64,000 nucleotides of DNA from Clavibacter michiganensis (GTDB taxonomy: Bacteria > Actinomycetota > Actinomycetes > Actinomycetales > Microbacteriaceae): NCBI RefSeq assembly GCF_021216655.1, contig NZ_CP080437.1:1798001-1862000 (forward strand), in the 5' to 3' direction. Position 1 is the stretch's first letter. Each line of letters opens with the position of its first letter. Below, piece after piece: positions 28,008 through 37,575 of this stretch. The notes under the pieces were generated by a model. It saw only the letters and a list, made by a program, of their open reading frames with translations, made no database searches and was not told the origin of the DNA. Made by a program: the position numbers and the translations under genes.

Positions 28008-28613
28008 ATGACCGTCGATCCCCAGGCCACCGTCCGCGCGCTCCCCGGATCGCCCGCGCCCGACATCGCGCCCGACGTCCTCGTGGCGGCGGGCGCGCGC
28101 GTCGTCGGGCGCGTGACGCTCGCCGCGGGATCCAGCGTGTGGTTCAACGCCGTGCTGCGCGCGGAGGCGGCGGACATCCGGATCGGCGCGCGCTCCAACC
28201 TCCAGGACAACGTCAGCTGCCACGTCGACGCGGGCTTCCCGCTCACGGTCGGCACGGGCGTGAGCGTCGGCCACAACGCGGTGCTGCACGGCTGCACGAT
28301 CGAGGACGACTGCATCGTGGGCATGTCCGCCACGGTGATGAACGGCGCCGTCGTCGGCCGGGAGTCGCTCCTCGCCGGCGGCACCGTCGTGCTCGAGGGT
28401 CAGGTGATCCCGCCGCGCTCGCTCGTCGCCGGCGTGCCCGGCAAGGTGCGGCGCGAGCTCACCGACGAGGAGGTCGCGGGGCTCCGGGCGAACGCCGACC
28501 ACTACGTGGAGAACGCCCGGTTGCACGCGGGCGCGATCCCCACGCCGGCCGTGCTCCTGGGCGCCGAGCGCGTCGAGGCGACGGGGCCCGCACGCGAGGA
28601 GGGGACGGCCTGA
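28008..28613 (+). CDS. Gamma-carbonic anhydrase-like left-handed beta-helix protein
   Basis: 201 residues with hexapeptide repeats. Typical gamma-CA features are SSVWFNAVLRAE, SNLQDNVSCHVD, VGHNAVLHGCTIEDD (two of the metal-type His) and GMSATVMNGAVVG, followed by VPGKVRREL and a C-terminal helix. Homologues bind a metal ion; carbonic anhydrase activity is not proven for many. The ATG at 28008 follows TACCCT (27996-28001) by 6 nt, suggesting a leaderless mRNA. It is followed at once by a strong terminator. Confidence 0.9.
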   Translation: MTVDPQATVRALPGSPAPDIAPDVLVAAGARVVGRVTLAAGSSVWFNAVLRAEAADIRIGARSNLQDNVSCHVDAGFPLTVGTGVSVGHNAVLHGCTIEDDCIVGMSATVMNGAVVGRESLLAGGTVVLEGQVIPPRSLVAGVPGKVRRELTDEEVAGLRANADHYVENARLHAGAIPTPAVLLGAERVEATGPAREEGTA

Positions 28614-28629
28614 CCGGCCGTCCCCTCCT
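28597..28629. terminator. Terminator overlapping the end of the gamma-CA-like gene
   Basis: A perfect 14-bp inverted repeat AGGAGGGGACGGCC / GGCCGTCCCCTCCT with a TGACC loop; the gene's own TGA stop sits in the loop. It lies between convergent genes (folD ends at 28677), so it can act in both directions. Confidence 0.8.
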
Positions 28630-28676
28630 GCATCACCGCCGCACGCTCGAGTCGAGCGCGGTCGCGGCGAGCGCCG

Positions 28677-29579
28677 TCAGCCGCGGAGCTCGGCGGCCAG
28701 GCGCGCGTCGCGTTCGGCGGCCTGCACCACGTTGGCGAGCAGCATCGCGCGGGTCATCGGCCCGACCCCGCGCGGGTTCGGCGACAGGTGCCCGGCGACC
28801 TCGGCGACAGCCGGATCCACGTCGCCCGTGAGGCGCGCCTTCCCGGTCTCGGGATCCACGACACGCGTGATCCCGACGTCGAGCACCGCGGCGCCCGGCT
28901 TGACCCACTCGGGGCTGATGAGGTGCGCGACACCCACGGCCGCGACCACGATGTCCGCCCGGCGGACCTCCTGCTCGAGGTCGCGCGTGCGGGAGTGCGT
29001 GAGCGTGACGGTGGCGTCGAGGCCCTTGCGCGTGAGCAGCAGGCCGAGCGGTCGTCCGACCGTGAGCCCGCGGCCGACGACGACCACGTGCTGGCCGGCG
29101 ATCGGCACCTCGTACCGCTGGAGCATCTCGACGATGCCGGCGGGAGTGCACGGCAGCGGCGAGGTCAGCTCGCCCTGCACGCCGAGCACGAGACGCCCGA
29201 GGTTGGTGGGGTGGAGACCGTCCGCGTCCTTGGACGGGTCGATGAGCTCGAGCATGGCGTTCTCGTCGATGCCCGCCGGGAGCGGCAGCTGCACGATGTA
29301 GCCCGTGACGGCCGGATCCGAGTTGAGCCGCTCGATCGCCAGGCGCACGTCGGCCTCGGTGGCGTCGGCCGGGAGGTCGACGCGGATGGACTCGATCCCC
29401 ACCTCGGCGCAGTCGCGGTGCTTGCCCGCGACGTATGCGCGCGATCCCGGGTCGTCGCCTACGAGCAGCGTGCCGAGCCCGGGGACGAGGCCCTGCTCGC
29501 GGAGTGCGCGGATCCGCACGGCGAGCTCCGACTTGACGGCCGACGCGGTGGCGACGCCGTCGAGCACGACCGCGGTCAC
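28677..29579 (-). CDS. folD: Bifunctional methylenetetrahydrofolate dehydrogenase/cyclohydrolase
   Basis: Converts 5,10-methylene-THF to 10-formyl-THF. 300 residues. Active-site segment [19 protein letters not shown] holds the Tyr and Lys, YIVQLPLP the Gln, and [13 protein letters not shown] and [11 protein letters not shown] are conserved. The NADP-binding [14 protein letters not shown] and C-terminal [19 protein letters not shown] are also present. The start is GTG at 29579, overlapping the glyA stop by 4 nt (GTGA). Both are one-carbon genes placed behind a ZTP riboswitch. Confidence 0.96.
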   Translation of the reverse strand: MTAVVLDGVATASAVKSELAVRIRALREQGLVPGLGTLLVGDDPGSRAYVAGKHRDCAEVGIESIRVDLPADATEADVRLAIERLNSDPAVTGYIVQLPLPAGIDENAMLELIDPSKDADGLHPTNLGRLVLGVQGELTSPLPCTPAGIVEMLQRYEVPIAGQHVVVVGRGLTVGRPLGLLLTRKGLDATVTLTHSRTRDLEQEVRRADIVVAAVGVAHLISPEWVKPGAAVLDVGITRVVDPETGKARLTGDVDPAVAEVAGHLSPNPRGVGPMTRAMLLANVVQAAERDARLAAELRG

Positions 29580-30853
29580 TGGGTGAGGCCCTCGTAGAGC
29601 GGGAAGCCGTCGGTGAGCGTGAGCACGCGCGCACGCAGGGCGGCGAGGTCGCTGCCGGGCTTCAGGGTCTCGGCGATGATGTCCGCCACCTCCGTGAACT
29701 CGGTCTCGCCGAAGCCGCGGGTCGCGAGCGCGGACGTGCCGATGCGGACGCCGGAGGTGACCATCGGCGGGCGCGGGTCGAACGGCACCGAGTTGCGGTT
29801 GACCGTGATGCCGACCTCGTGCAGCGCGTCCTCCGCCTGCTTGCCCTCGATGGGCGAGTTCCGCAGATCCGCGAGCACGAGGTGCACGTCCGTGCCGCCC
29901 GTGAGGACCGAGACGCCGGCCTCGGTGGAGTCGGCCGCGACGAGGCGCTCGGCGAGGATCTGCGCGCCCTGGATGGTGCGGCGCTGGCGGTCCGCGAACT
30001 CCTCGGTGGCCGCGATCTTGAACGCCGTGGCCTTGGCCGCGATGACGTGCATGAGCGGGCCGCCCTGCTGGCCCGGGAACACGGCCGAGTTGAGCTTCTT
30101 GGCGAGCGCGGTGTCGCGGCTGAGGATCACGCCGGACCGGGGGCCCGCGAGGGTCTTGTGCACGGTGGAGGAGACGACGTCCGCGTACGGGACGGGCGAG
30201 GGGTGCACGCCCGCGGCCACGAGGCCCGCGAAGTGCGCCATGTCGACCCAGAGCTTCGCGCCGACCTCGTCGGCGATCGACCGGAACGCGGCGAAGTCGA
30301 GGTGGCGGGGGTACGCCGACCAGCCCGCGATGATGACCTGCGGGCGGTGCGCGAGCGCCTTCTCGCGCACGACGTCCATGTCGATGAGGAAGGTGTCGGG
30401 ATCGACGCCGTACGCCGCCGCGTCGTAGAGCTTGCCGGAGAAGTTGAGCTTCATGCCGTGCGTGAGGTGGCCGCCGTGCGCGAGCTCGAGGCCGAGGATC
30501 GTGTCGCCGGGCTGCGCGATGGCGGCGAGGACGGCGGCGTTGGCGGTGGCGCCCGAGTGCGGCTGGACGTTCGCGAACTCGGCGCCGAAGAGGCTCTTCG
30601 CGCGGTCGATGGCGAGCTGCTCGGCCACGTCGACGAACTCGCAGCCGCCGTAGTAGCGGCGGCCCGGGTAGCCCTCCGCGTACTTGTTGGTGAGCACGGA
30701 TCCCTGCGACTGCAGCACCGCGCGCGGCACGAAGTTCTCGCTCGCGATCATCTCGAGGGTGCCGCGCTGACGCCCGAGCTCCTGCTCGAGGACGGCCGCG
30801 ATCTCCGGGTCGACCTCGGAGAGGGGGGCGTTGAAGGACTGGTCGACGGGCAT
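29576..30853 (-). CDS. glyA: Serine hydroxymethyltransferase
   Basis: PLP enzyme making glycine and 5,10-methylene-THF from serine and THF. 425 residues. Conserved segments: [49 protein letters not shown], and the PLP-lysine site [14 protein letters not shown]. The ATG at 30853 follows AAGGAGTCCC. It heads the glyA-folD operon; its 5' leader contains a ZTP riboswitch, so expression should rise when ZMP/ZTP signals folate shortage. Confidence 0.97.
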   Translation of the reverse strand: MPVDQSFNAPLSEVDPEIAAVLEQELGRQRGTLEMIASENFVPRAVLQSQGSVLTNKYAEGYPGRRYYGGCEFVDVAEQLAIDRAKSLFGAEFANVQPHSGATANAAVLAAIAQPGDTILGLELAHGGHLTHGMKLNFSGKLYDAAAYGVDPDTFLIDMDVVREKALAHRPQVIIAGWSAYPRHLDFAAFRSIADEVGAKLWVDMAHFAGLVAAGVHPSPVPYADVVSSTVHKTLAGPRSGVILSRDTALAKKLNSAVFPGQQGGPLMHVIAAKATAFKIAATEEFADRQRRTIQGAQILAERLVAADSTEAGVSVLTGGTDVHLVLADLRNSPIEGKQAEDALHEVGITVNRNSVPFDPRPPMVTSGVRIGTSALATRGFGETEFTEVADIIAETLKPGSDLAALRARVLTLTDGFPLYEGLTQ

Positions 30854-30891
30854 GGGACTCCTTGAGCACGGTGGACGAATGGATGCGTCGT

Positions 30892-30967
30892 GGCCCAGGC
30901 GTACGGCCACCAACCGTGTGAGTCGCTCCCCGATGGTGACCCATCCGAACGCCAGTCGCGACGGGTC
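30892..30967 (-). ncRNA. ZTP (pfl) riboswitch in the glyA-folD leader
   Basis: Read on the minus strand the leader has the conserved pfl pieces in order: GTCGCGACTGGCG (5' part), GATGGGTCACCATC hairpin followed by CGGGGAGCG, and the 3' piece GGCCGTACGCCTGGGC that forms the pseudoknot half. ZTP riboswitches are known upstream of glyA, folD, purH and pfl. A TAGGAT -10 element (30970-30975) puts the transcript start right at the aptamer. About 40 nt separate the aptamer from the AAGGAG site of glyA; no obvious intrinsic terminator is seen, so control may be translational. Confidence 0.9.
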
Positions 30968-30969
30968 CG

Positions 30970-30975
30970 ATCCTA
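30970..30975 (-). promoter_or_regulatory. -10 element of the glyA-folD transcript
   Basis: TAGGAT on the minus strand, about 6 nt before the G-run that begins the ZTP aptamer. Confidence 0.5.
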
Positions 30976-31149
30976 CCCGTGCGGGCGCGCGCCCGCGAGG
31001 CGCGCGGCCACCCGGGACGCGCCTGCACCTGGCCGCCGAGCGAGGAGATCCGAAGGGCACGAACGGTTCAGACGGTCTCAGGCGCCGCCCGCCCGTAGGA
31101 TCAGGGGGTCGGGCGACGGTGCCCGCCGGATGCGGAGGAAGGACCGAGC

Positions 31150-32796
31150 ATGGGGAGCGCAGCGCTCACGACCGATCCCGCGGAAGGCGGACGCGACCGC
31201 GACGACGCGCGCGCGGACGACGCGTCCACCCACGAGGACCGCGCCCTCGCCGACCCGGCCGCCGCGCCCCCGTTCGACCGGGACGCCATCGCCGCCGACC
31301 TCCGTCCGCTCGTGGGCGACGACGCCGACGCGCTCGCGGACGCGCTCGCCGACGACCTCTGCGAGGTGCGCCCCCGCCGCACGCCGACCGACGGATCCCC
31401 CGACGGCCTCGACCTCGACCGCCGCACGGGCGGCGTCTGCTACGTCGACCGCTACGCCGACGACCTCCGTGGCCTCGCCGCGAGGATCCCCGCCCTCCGC
31501 GACCTCGGCCTCACGCACCTGCAGATCACGCCGGTCGCCGAGCCGGCCGCCGCAGACGCCGATCCCGCAGCGCTCCTGGCGCCGGGCGTGCGCGTGCGGG
31601 CCGGCCTCGGATCCGCCGCCGACCTCGGCGACCTGGCCGACGCCCTGCACGACGGCGGTCTCGCGCTCGCGGTCGACCTCTCCCCCGCCGACGCCGACGC
31701 GCCCCTCGCCGACCGGATCCGCGGCGCCGTCCGCGAGGCCGCCGCCCTCGCCGCCGTCGGGGCCGACGTGGTCCGGGTGGATCCCGCCGACGTCCTCGGC
31801 GAGCACCCCGACGCCGACCGGGCCGCGCTCCTCCGCGTCATCGCCGCCCTCGGCCGCCGCGCCTCCCCCGCGCTCGCGCTGGCCGTCGCCGCCGACGCCG
31901 ACCCCCGAGGATCCGCCGAGCTGCTCGACGGCGACGCCGTGCGCCTCGCCGACGACCCGGCGCTGACCGCGCTCGTCTGGGAGGCGCTCGCCACCCGATC
32001 CGCCGCCCTCCTCGGGCGCGCCCTCGAGCACCGCGGCGACGTGCCCGCCGGCTCCGCCCGCACCGCGCGCGTCCGCAGCCACGACGCGCTCCGCTTCGCC
32101 TTCGACGACGACGACGCGCGCGCCCTCGGCATCGACCCGGACGAGCACCGCCGCTTCCTCGCCGAGTACCACGTGGGCGGGTTCCCCGGCAGCCACGCGC
32201 GCGGCATCTGGCACCCGGGCGGCGCGGTCGCCGGCACCACGGCGTCCCTCGCGGGCCTCGAGCAGGACGACCCGGGCGCGGTCGAGCGGATCCTGCTCGC
32301 CCACTCCATCGCGCTCAGCACGGGCGGCCTGCCGCTGATCGTGCTCGGCGACGAGGTCGGCCAGCTCAACGACTACGGCTACGACGACGTCCCCGCGCAC
32401 GCCGACGACAGCAGGTGGGTGAACCGCCCGCTCTACCCGTTCGAGCGCTACGACCAGCGCGACGACCGCACCACGAGCACGGGCGTCATCCACGCCGGGA
32501 TCCGCCGGCTCGTCGCGGTCCGCCGCGCCACGCCCGCGCTCGGCGGCACGCGCGTCGTCGGCTTCGACGCGAACGACCCCCACGTGCTCGGCTACCAGCG
32601 CCCGCACGACGACGGCACGGTCCTCGTGCTCGCGAACCTCGGCGACGAGCCGGCGACGGTCTCCGCGGAGACGCTCGGCGGGTTCGCGGAGCACGCCGTG
32701 GACCTCGTGCGCGACGAGCGGCTCCGCCTCACCAAGGGCATCGTCCTCAGCCCGCGCACGTTCGTCTGGCTCCAGGCGACTCACGACCTCGCGTGA
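31150..32796 (+). CDS. Amylosucrase-like GH13 protein with altered active site
   Basis: 548 residues, Asp/Ala-rich. The C-terminal half is clearly amylosucrase-like: [12 protein letters not shown] (counterpart of RCHDDIGW), [34 protein letters not shown], and the very typical [29 protein letters not shown]. The beta-4 nucleophile region [12 protein letters not shown] keeps an Asp, but the segment where amylosucrases have the acid/base Glu (KAEAI-type) reads [11 protein letters not shown], with no Glu. The N-terminal half is shortened. The ATG at 31150 follows GGAGGAAGGACC. It may be a non-catalytic or changed-specificity member. Confidence 0.75.
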   Translation: MGSAALTTDPAEGGRDRDDARADDASTHEDRALADPAAAPPFDRDAIAADLRPLVGDDADALADALADDLCEVRPRRTPTDGSPDGLDLDRRTGGVCYVDRYADDLRGLAARIPALRDLGLTHLQITPVAEPAAADADPAALLAPGVRVRAGLGSAADLGDLADALHDGGLALAVDLSPADADAPLADRIRGAVREAAALAAVGADVVRVDPADVLGEHPDADRAALLRVIAALGRRASPALALAVAADADPRGSAELLDGDAVRLADDPALTALVWEALATRSAALLGRALEHRGDVPAGSARTARVRSHDALRFAFDDDDARALGIDPDEHRRFLAEYHVGGFPGSHARGIWHPGGAVAGTTASLAGLEQDDPGAVERILLAHSIALSTGGLPLIVLGDEVGQLNDYGYDDVPAHADDSRWVNRPLYPFERYDQRDDRTTSTGVIHAGIRRLVAVRRATPALGGTRVVGFDANDPHVLGYQRPHDDGTVLVLANLGDEPATVSAETLGGFAEHAVDLVRDERLRLTKGIVLSPRTFVWLQATHDLA

Positions 32797-32836
32797 CACA
32801 CTCGCGGTCACTGGCGGGTCGGCACGGAGGAACGGC

Positions 32837-33331
32837 ATGAGCGACGAGGGACGCGGCACGGACGAGCCCAGGGAGGGCGCGCGCGCCGCATCCGGGTTCG
32901 CGTGGCCCATGTGGGTCAACATCGGCTGGATCGCGCTCGGCGCGTGGCACGTGCTCGCGCCCGTCAACGACGCGTCCGGCTGGCTCGGCATGTTCCAGAT
33001 CGGCGTGGGCGCGTTCGGCATCATCGCCTCGCGCCGCCGTGCGCGCCGTCTCGCCGAGGCGGAGGCGGAGGCGCTGCCGCTCGAGGAGGCCACGCGGATC
33101 CCCGCCGACGTCGACGACGAGCGCGCCCGGCTCGACGAGGCCGCCGCCGCGCACGCGGAGCTGGACGCCCGCCTCCGTGCGCTCGCGATGCAGCTCGAGC
33201 AGCCCGGCACGCCGGGCGCGGATCCCGACAAGCCCGAGCCGCCGCACCAGTCGACCGGCCGGGGCCGGGGCCGGAAGGACCGCGCGCGCGAGGCCTGGCC
33301 CGACGACCTGCCGCCCGTCGCCCGCTGGTAG
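32837..33331 (+). CDS. Two-span membrane protein with coiled-coil tail, hypothetical
   Basis: 164 residues. Two hydrophobic segments (MWVNIGWIALGAWHVLA and LGMFQIGVGAFGIIAS) are followed by an Arg/Glu-rich, probably coiled-coil stretch (about residues 70-120) and a Pro/Arg-rich C-terminus. The ATG at 32837 follows GGAGGAACGGC. It begins 40 nt after the amylosucrase-like gene and may be co-transcribed. Function unknown. Confidence 0.65.
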   Translation: MSDEGRGTDEPREGARAASGFAWPMWVNIGWIALGAWHVLAPVNDASGWLGMFQIGVGAFGIIASRRRARRLAEAEAEALPLEEATRIPADVDDERARLDEAAAAHAELDARLRALAMQLEQPGTPGADPDKPEPPHQSTGRGRGRKDRAREAWPDDLPPVARW

Positions 33332-33361
33332 CGGCGGCCACCGCTCGTCAGCTCACGCCGA

Positions 33362-34219
33362 TCAGCTCGCGCGCGTCACCCCGCGAGACATGATCGCCGA
33401 CGTCAGCGCCTCGATGGAGGCGCGCGGCCCGGCCGGGTTGTCCATCAGCACGTAGTCCACCTCGTCGAGCTCGGGCAGGCCGAGCCGCGAGGTCACCTTC
33501 ACGAGGTCCGTCGGGATCAGCGCCTGCGGCAGCACCGCGACGCCCATGCCGGCGCGCACCGCGGCGAGCACCCCGTTCACGTCGCGCGTGCTGCACGTGA
33601 TCCGCCAGGTGCGGCCCTCCCGCTCGAGCGCGTCCATCGCCATCTGCCTGCTGATGCTCGGCGCGCGGTACGCGATGAGCGGCACGGTCGCGCCCGGCTC
33701 CACCAGCGTGCGCTCGAGCCCGACCCACACCATCCGGTCGCGGCCCACGAGGCGCGCGGTCGGCTGCTCGTCGACCGTGGTCTTGGTGAGGATCAGGTCG
33801 AGCTGGCCCGCGAGCAGCCGCCGGTGCAGCGGTCCGCTCTGCGTGACCGTGAGCTCCAGCTCGATCTGCGGGTGCAGCTGCCGGAAGTGGCGGAGGATCC
33901 GCGGCAGCTGCGTGATGGCAAGGTCGTCCGCGGTGCCGAAGCGCAGGCGGCCGCTCACCTCGGATCCGCCGAAGTAGCTCTCCGCCGCCCGGTGCGCCGC
34001 GAGGATCGTGCGCGCGAAGCCCGCCATGGCGTCGCCCGCGTCGGTGAGGCGCATCGCCCGGGTGTCGCGCGCGATGAGCGTGCGGTCGACGGCCCGCTCG
34101 AGCCGGCGCACCTGCTGGCTCACGGTCGGCTGGCTGATCCCGAGGCGCGCGGCCGCCTGCGTGAAGCTGCGGGTGTCCGCGACGGCGAGGAAGGTCGCGA
34201 GCAGGGTCGGATCGAGCAC
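33362..34219 (-). CDS. LysR-family transcriptional regulator
   Basis: 285 residues. The N-terminal HTH reads LLATFLAVADTRSFTQAAARLGISQPTVSQQVRRLE-type (LysR hallmark), followed by a periplasmic-binding-like effector domain (GRLRFGTADDLAITQLPRIL, QIELELTVTQSGPLHRRL). It is divergent from the MFS pump at 34376, the standard arrangement for control of an adjacent efflux gene. TGATG-CCACT-CATCA (34245-34259) lies in the shared promoter region. Confidence 0.92.
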   Translation of the reverse strand: MLDPTLLATFLAVADTRSFTQAAARLGISQPTVSQQVRRLERAVDRTLIARDTRAMRLTDAGDAMAGFARTILAAHRAAESYFGGSEVSGRLRFGTADDLAITQLPRILRHFRQLHPQIELELTVTQSGPLHRRLLAGQLDLILTKTTVDEQPTARLVGRDRMVWVGLERTLVEPGATVPLIAYRAPSISRQMAMDALEREGRTWRITCSTRDVNGVLAAVRAGMGVAVLPQALIPTDLVKVTSRLGLPELDEVDYVLMDNPAGPRASIEALTSAIMSRGVTRAS

Positions 34220-34244
34220 GGCGCCTCCCGGTCATTCGAGAACG

Positions 34245-34259
34245 TGATGCCACTCATCA
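34245..34259. promoter_or_regulatory. Candidate LysR-type operator
   Basis: Interrupted palindrome TGATG-CCACT-CATCA, beginning 26 nt upstream of the LysR start. LysR sites are usually T-N11-A palindromes; this one is T-N13-A, so it is only a candidate. Confidence 0.35.
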
Positions 34260-34375
34260 TGTCGAGACGGGATCCGAATGGGAAGCCCGCGGGTAGCGTC
34301 GACGACGGCTCGACGCCGAGCCGCATCCATGCAGAACCGACGCCACCCATACGCAACCGCCACCGCAGGAACACC

Positions 34376-35842
34376 GTGACCCCGCCGAACGCCTTCCCCC
34401 CGACCGCCCCGCTCCCGATCCAGACCCGCCGCCCGCCGTGGCGCCACACGCTCATCGCCCTGAGCGTGCCGAACTTCCGCCGGTTCACGGCCTCCAACGT
34501 CATCGCCATGACCTCGGGCTGGATGCAGCGCATCGCCCAGGACTGGCTCGTGCTCGAGCTCACCGGCAGCGTGACGGCGGTCGGCATCACGGTGGCGATG
34601 CAGTTCGCGCCGATGCTGTTCTTCGGCCTGCTCGGCGGCGTCATCGTCGACCGGTGCTCGAAGCGCATGCTGATGATGATCACGCAGGGCACCTACGCGG
34701 TCCTCAGCGCGCTGCTCGCCGTGCTCACGCTCTCGGGCGCGGTCGAGGCGTGGCACATCTTCGCCATCGCGTTCGCGACCGGGCTGGTGACGGTGATCGA
34801 CAACCCGGCGCGCCAGGTGTTCGTCACCGAGATCGTGGGGCAGCAGCACCTGCGGAACGCGATCAGCGTCAACTCGTCGGTGTTCCAGCTCGGCGGCATG
34901 GTGGGGCCCGCGCTCAGCGGGATCCTGCTGCTCGCGGTCGGCGCCGGCTGGTCGTTCGCGATCAACGCGCTCGCGTGCGTCGTCGTCGTCCTCACGCTCT
35001 GGAGCCTGAAGACGCGCGACCTGATCCGCATCCCGCCCGCCCCGCGCCGCCGCGGCCAGCTCGCGGAGGGTCTCAGGTACGCGCGGTCGAAGCCGACCAT
35101 CCTGTGGCCCGTCGTGCTCGTGGCCGTGTTCAGCGTCTTCGGCCTCACGATGCCCGTGCTGCTCGCGGCATTCGCGAGCCAGGTCTACGACGTGGGCGCG
35201 GGCGGCTACGGGTTCTTCAACTCGATGGTGGCGATCGGCGCGCTCACGGGCGCGCTGCTCTCGACCCGGCGCGCGACCGTGCGGCTGCGGACCATCGTGG
35301 TCGGCGTCGGGATCACGGGCCTGCTGCAGGCCGCCGCGGGGCTCATGCCCGGGATCGCGCCGTTCGCGGTGCTGCTCGTGACGGTCGGCATGGCGTCGCT
35401 GCTGTTCCAGACCGCGGCGAACTCGCTCGTGCAGCTCTCCAGCAACGTGGCCATCCGCGGCCGCGTGATGAGCGTCTACGTGCTCGTGCTGCTCGGCGGC
35501 CAGGCCATCGGCGGTCCGCTCATGGGCGGGATCGTCGAGGCGTGGGGCGTGCACGCCGGCATGGTCGTGTCCGGCGGGATGCCCGCGCTGGCCGCCGCGG
35601 TGGTCGCCGTGATCCTCGCCCGCCGCGGCCAGCTGACCCTCGAGGTCGTGGTGCGCCGGCACGTGCCGCGCGTTCGGATCACGCCCCGCACGCCGGGCGC
35701 CGGGCGCCCCCGCGTCGCCGGAGCGGACGAGGGGACGACCGGCGGGGGGCTCAGCCGCGCACGTCGATCGCGCGGTGGCGCTGCTGCACGCCGGCCGGGC
35801 CGTACGGGTAGTCGGACACCACGGGCGCGCTCACCGCGCTGA
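34376..35842 (+). CDS. MFS transporter (probable drug/metabolite efflux, enterobactin-exporter-like)
   Basis: 488 residues with a Pro-rich N-terminus, about 10-12 TM segments and a long Arg-rich C-terminal tail. Motifs such as NFRRFTASNVIAMTSGWMQRIAQDWLVLELT, GGVIVDRCSKRMLMM and NPARQVFVTEIV are typical of MFS group 3 (EntS-like) exporters. The GTG at 34376 follows CAGGAACACC. Its 3' end overlaps the convergent aldo/keto reductase gene by 92 nt, which is unusual. Substrate unknown; the divergent LysR gene probably regulates it. Confidence 0.85.
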   Translation: MTPPNAFPPTAPLPIQTRRPPWRHTLIALSVPNFRRFTASNVIAMTSGWMQRIAQDWLVLELTGSVTAVGITVAMQFAPMLFFGLLGGVIVDRCSKRMLMMITQGTYAVLSALLAVLTLSGAVEAWHIFAIAFATGLVTVIDNPARQVFVTEIVGQQHLRNAISVNSSVFQLGGMVGPALSGILLLAVGAGWSFAINALACVVVVLTLWSLKTRDLIRIPPAPRRRGQLAEGLRYARSKPTILWPVVLVAVFSVFGLTMPVLLAAFASQVYDVGAGGYGFFNSMVAIGALTGALLSTRRATVRLRTIVVGVGITGLLQAAAGLMPGIAPFAVLLVTVGMASLLFQTAANSLVQLSSNVAIRGRVMSVYVLVLLGGQAIGGPLMGGIVEAWGVHAGMVVSGGMPALAAAVVAVILARRGQLTLEVVVRRHVPRVRITPRTPGAGRPRVAGADEGTTGGGLSRARRSRGGAAARRPGRTGSRTPRARSPR

Positions 35843-36782
35843 GCGACGCGATCTCGTCGGCCGTGAGCTCGAGGTCGGCGGAGGCCATGTTGTCCTCGAG
35901 CTGCTCGACGGTGCGGGCGCCGAGGATCACGCTGGTCACCGCCGGCTGCGCCTCGAGCCACGCGAGCGAGACGCGGGCGGAGCTGGATCCGTGCGCGTCG
36001 GCGATGCGGCGCACCTCGTCGAGGATCGCCCACGTGCGCTCCTGGCCGTTCCGCGGCGTGAACGCCTCCATGCCGCGCTCCGGGTCCTCGCCGAGGCGGG
36101 TCGCGCCGGTGGGCGTCTCGTCGCGGCGGTACTTGCCCGTGAGCCAGCCGCCCGCGAGGGGCGACCACGGCAGCAGGCCGATGCCCGCATCCAGCGAGGC
36201 AGGCACGATCTCCGACTCGATCTCGCGCACGAGCAGCGAGTACTGCGGCTGCAGCGTGACGGGCGGCGTGTACCCGAGGGCCTTGGCGAGCCCCACGGCC
36301 TTCGTCAGCTGCCAGCCGAGGTAGTTCGAGAAGCCGTAGTACGAGATCTTGCCGGCGCGCACCGCGTCGTCGAGGAAGCGCAGGGTCTCCTCGAGCGGGG
36401 TCACGGCGTCCCACGCGTGCATCTGGTACAGGTCGATCGTGTCGACGCCGAGGCGGCGCAGCGAGTCGTCGAGCGCACGGGTCAGGTGGCGGCGCGAGGT
36501 GCCGACGTCGTTGTTGCCCTCCCCCATCGGGAAGCGGCCCTTCGTGGCGACGACGAGCTGGTCAGCCTCGGTCGGGTGCGCCGCGAGCCAGCGGCCGACG
36601 ATTTCCTCGGAGACGCCCGACGTGTAGACGTCCGCCGTGTCGATGAACGTGCCGCCGCCGGCGACGTACGCCTCGAGGATGCGCCCCGAGGTCTCCTCGT
36701 CCGCCTCCGCGCCGAAGGTCATGGTGCCGAGCGCGTATGTCGAGACGACCGCGCCGCTGTTCCCGAGTTTCCGGTACTGCAT
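35751..36782 (-). CDS. Aldo/keto reductase
   Basis: 343 residues, TIM-barrel NADPH reductase of the Kv-beta/AKR-like branch. It opens with QYRKLGNSGAVVSTYALGTMTFG. The catalytic set is visible: Asp and Tyr in FIDTADVYTSGVSE, Lys in VVATKGRF, and His in LYQMHAWD; GFSNYLGWQL follows. The ATG at 36782 follows GGAGGAACCAC. It is divergent from the DtxR-type regulator gene. The physiological substrate is unknown. Confidence 0.93.
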   Translation of the reverse strand: MQYRKLGNSGAVVSTYALGTMTFGAEADEETSGRILEAYVAGGGTFIDTADVYTSGVSEEIVGRWLAAHPTEADQLVVATKGRFPMGEGNNDVGTSRRHLTRALDDSLRRLGVDTIDLYQMHAWDAVTPLEETLRFLDDAVRAGKISYYGFSNYLGWQLTKAVGLAKALGYTPPVTLQPQYSLLVREIESEIVPASLDAGIGLLPWSPLAGGWLTGKYRRDETPTGATRLGEDPERGMEAFTPRNGQERTWAILDEVRRIADAHGSSSARVSLAWLEAQPAVTSVILGARTVEQLEDNMASADLELTADEIASLSAVSAPVVSDYPYGPAGVQQRHRAIDVRG

Positions 36783-36900
36783 GTGGTTCCTCCATCGGAT
36801 CCGCCGCGGGCGTCCCTGCCCGCGGTCCTCGTCCAGCTTGCACCGCCCGGGCACGCAGCGTGACCGCGGGCCTCCCCGGGCCGCTCGGTACCATGGCGGC

Positions 36901-37575
36901 ATGTCCGTCGACGAGCTCTCCAGCGCCGCGCAGGACTACCTCAAGCTCATCTGGTCGGCGACCGAGTGGACCGACCAGCCGATGACCGTCAGCCGCCTGG
37001 CCGATCGGCTCGGGATCCGGCCCGCCACCGCGTCCGACGGGATCCGCCGCCTCACCGCGCAGGGCCTCGTGGAGCACCGGCCCTACGGCAGCATCGAGCT
37101 CACGGACGACGGGCGGCGCCACGCGATCCAGATGGTGCGGCGCCACCGGCTGCTCGAGACGTTCCTGGTGGAGGTGCTCGGCTACGGCTGGGACGAGGTG
37201 CACGACGAGGCCGAGGTGCTCGAGCACGCGGTGTCCGACGACTTCGTGGCGCGCATCGACCAGCACCTCGGGCACCCGTCCCGGGATCCGCACGGCGACC
37301 CCATCCCCTCGGCCGACGGCGAGCCGCACCTGCCCGACGCGACCGTGCTCGCGGACGCGGCCGCCGACCGGCCCATGCGCGTGCGGCGGATCTCCGACGA
37401 GGACCCGCGCCTGCTGCGCGAGCTCGCCGAGCACGGCATCGGGCTCGACGCGACGCTCGTGCGCGAGGCCGCATCCGGCTCTCCCGGCGCCGTGCGCGTG
37501 ACGGTCGACGGATCCGCGGCGAGGCCGCTCACGCCCGCCGCCGCCTCCGCGGTCTGGGTCTCCGACGCCGGCTGA
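36901..37575 (+). CDS. mntR: DtxR/MntR-family metal-dependent regulator
   Basis: 224 residues: winged helix (AAQDYLKLIWSATEW, MTVSRLADRLGIRPATASDGIRRL), dimerisation/metal domain (HRLLETFLVEVLGYGWDEVHDEAEVLEHAVSDDF and GHPSRDPHGDPIP with His/Glu ligands) and an SH3-like C-terminal domain (LVREAASGSPGAVRVTV). It is convergent with mntH, whose promoter has an 18-bp palindrome, so a manganese-sensing role is likelier than iron. The ATG at 36901 has TACCAT 6 nt upstream (36889-36894), a leaderless pattern. Confidence 0.88.
   Translation: MSVDELSSAAQDYLKLIWSATEWTDQPMTVSRLADRLGIRPATASDGIRRLTAQGLVEHRPYGSIELTDDGRRHAIQMVRRHRLLETFLVEVLGYGWDEVHDEAEVLEHAVSDDFVARIDQHLGHPSRDPHGDPIPSADGEPHLPDATVLADAAADRPMRVRRISDEDPRLLRELAEHGIGLDATLVREAASGSPGAVRVTVDGSAARPLTPAAASAVWVSDAG

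Noticed and set aside
30854..30990. THF riboswitch as an explanation for the glyA leader
   Set aside because: The conserved pieces match the ZTP/pfl motif, not the THF aptamer.
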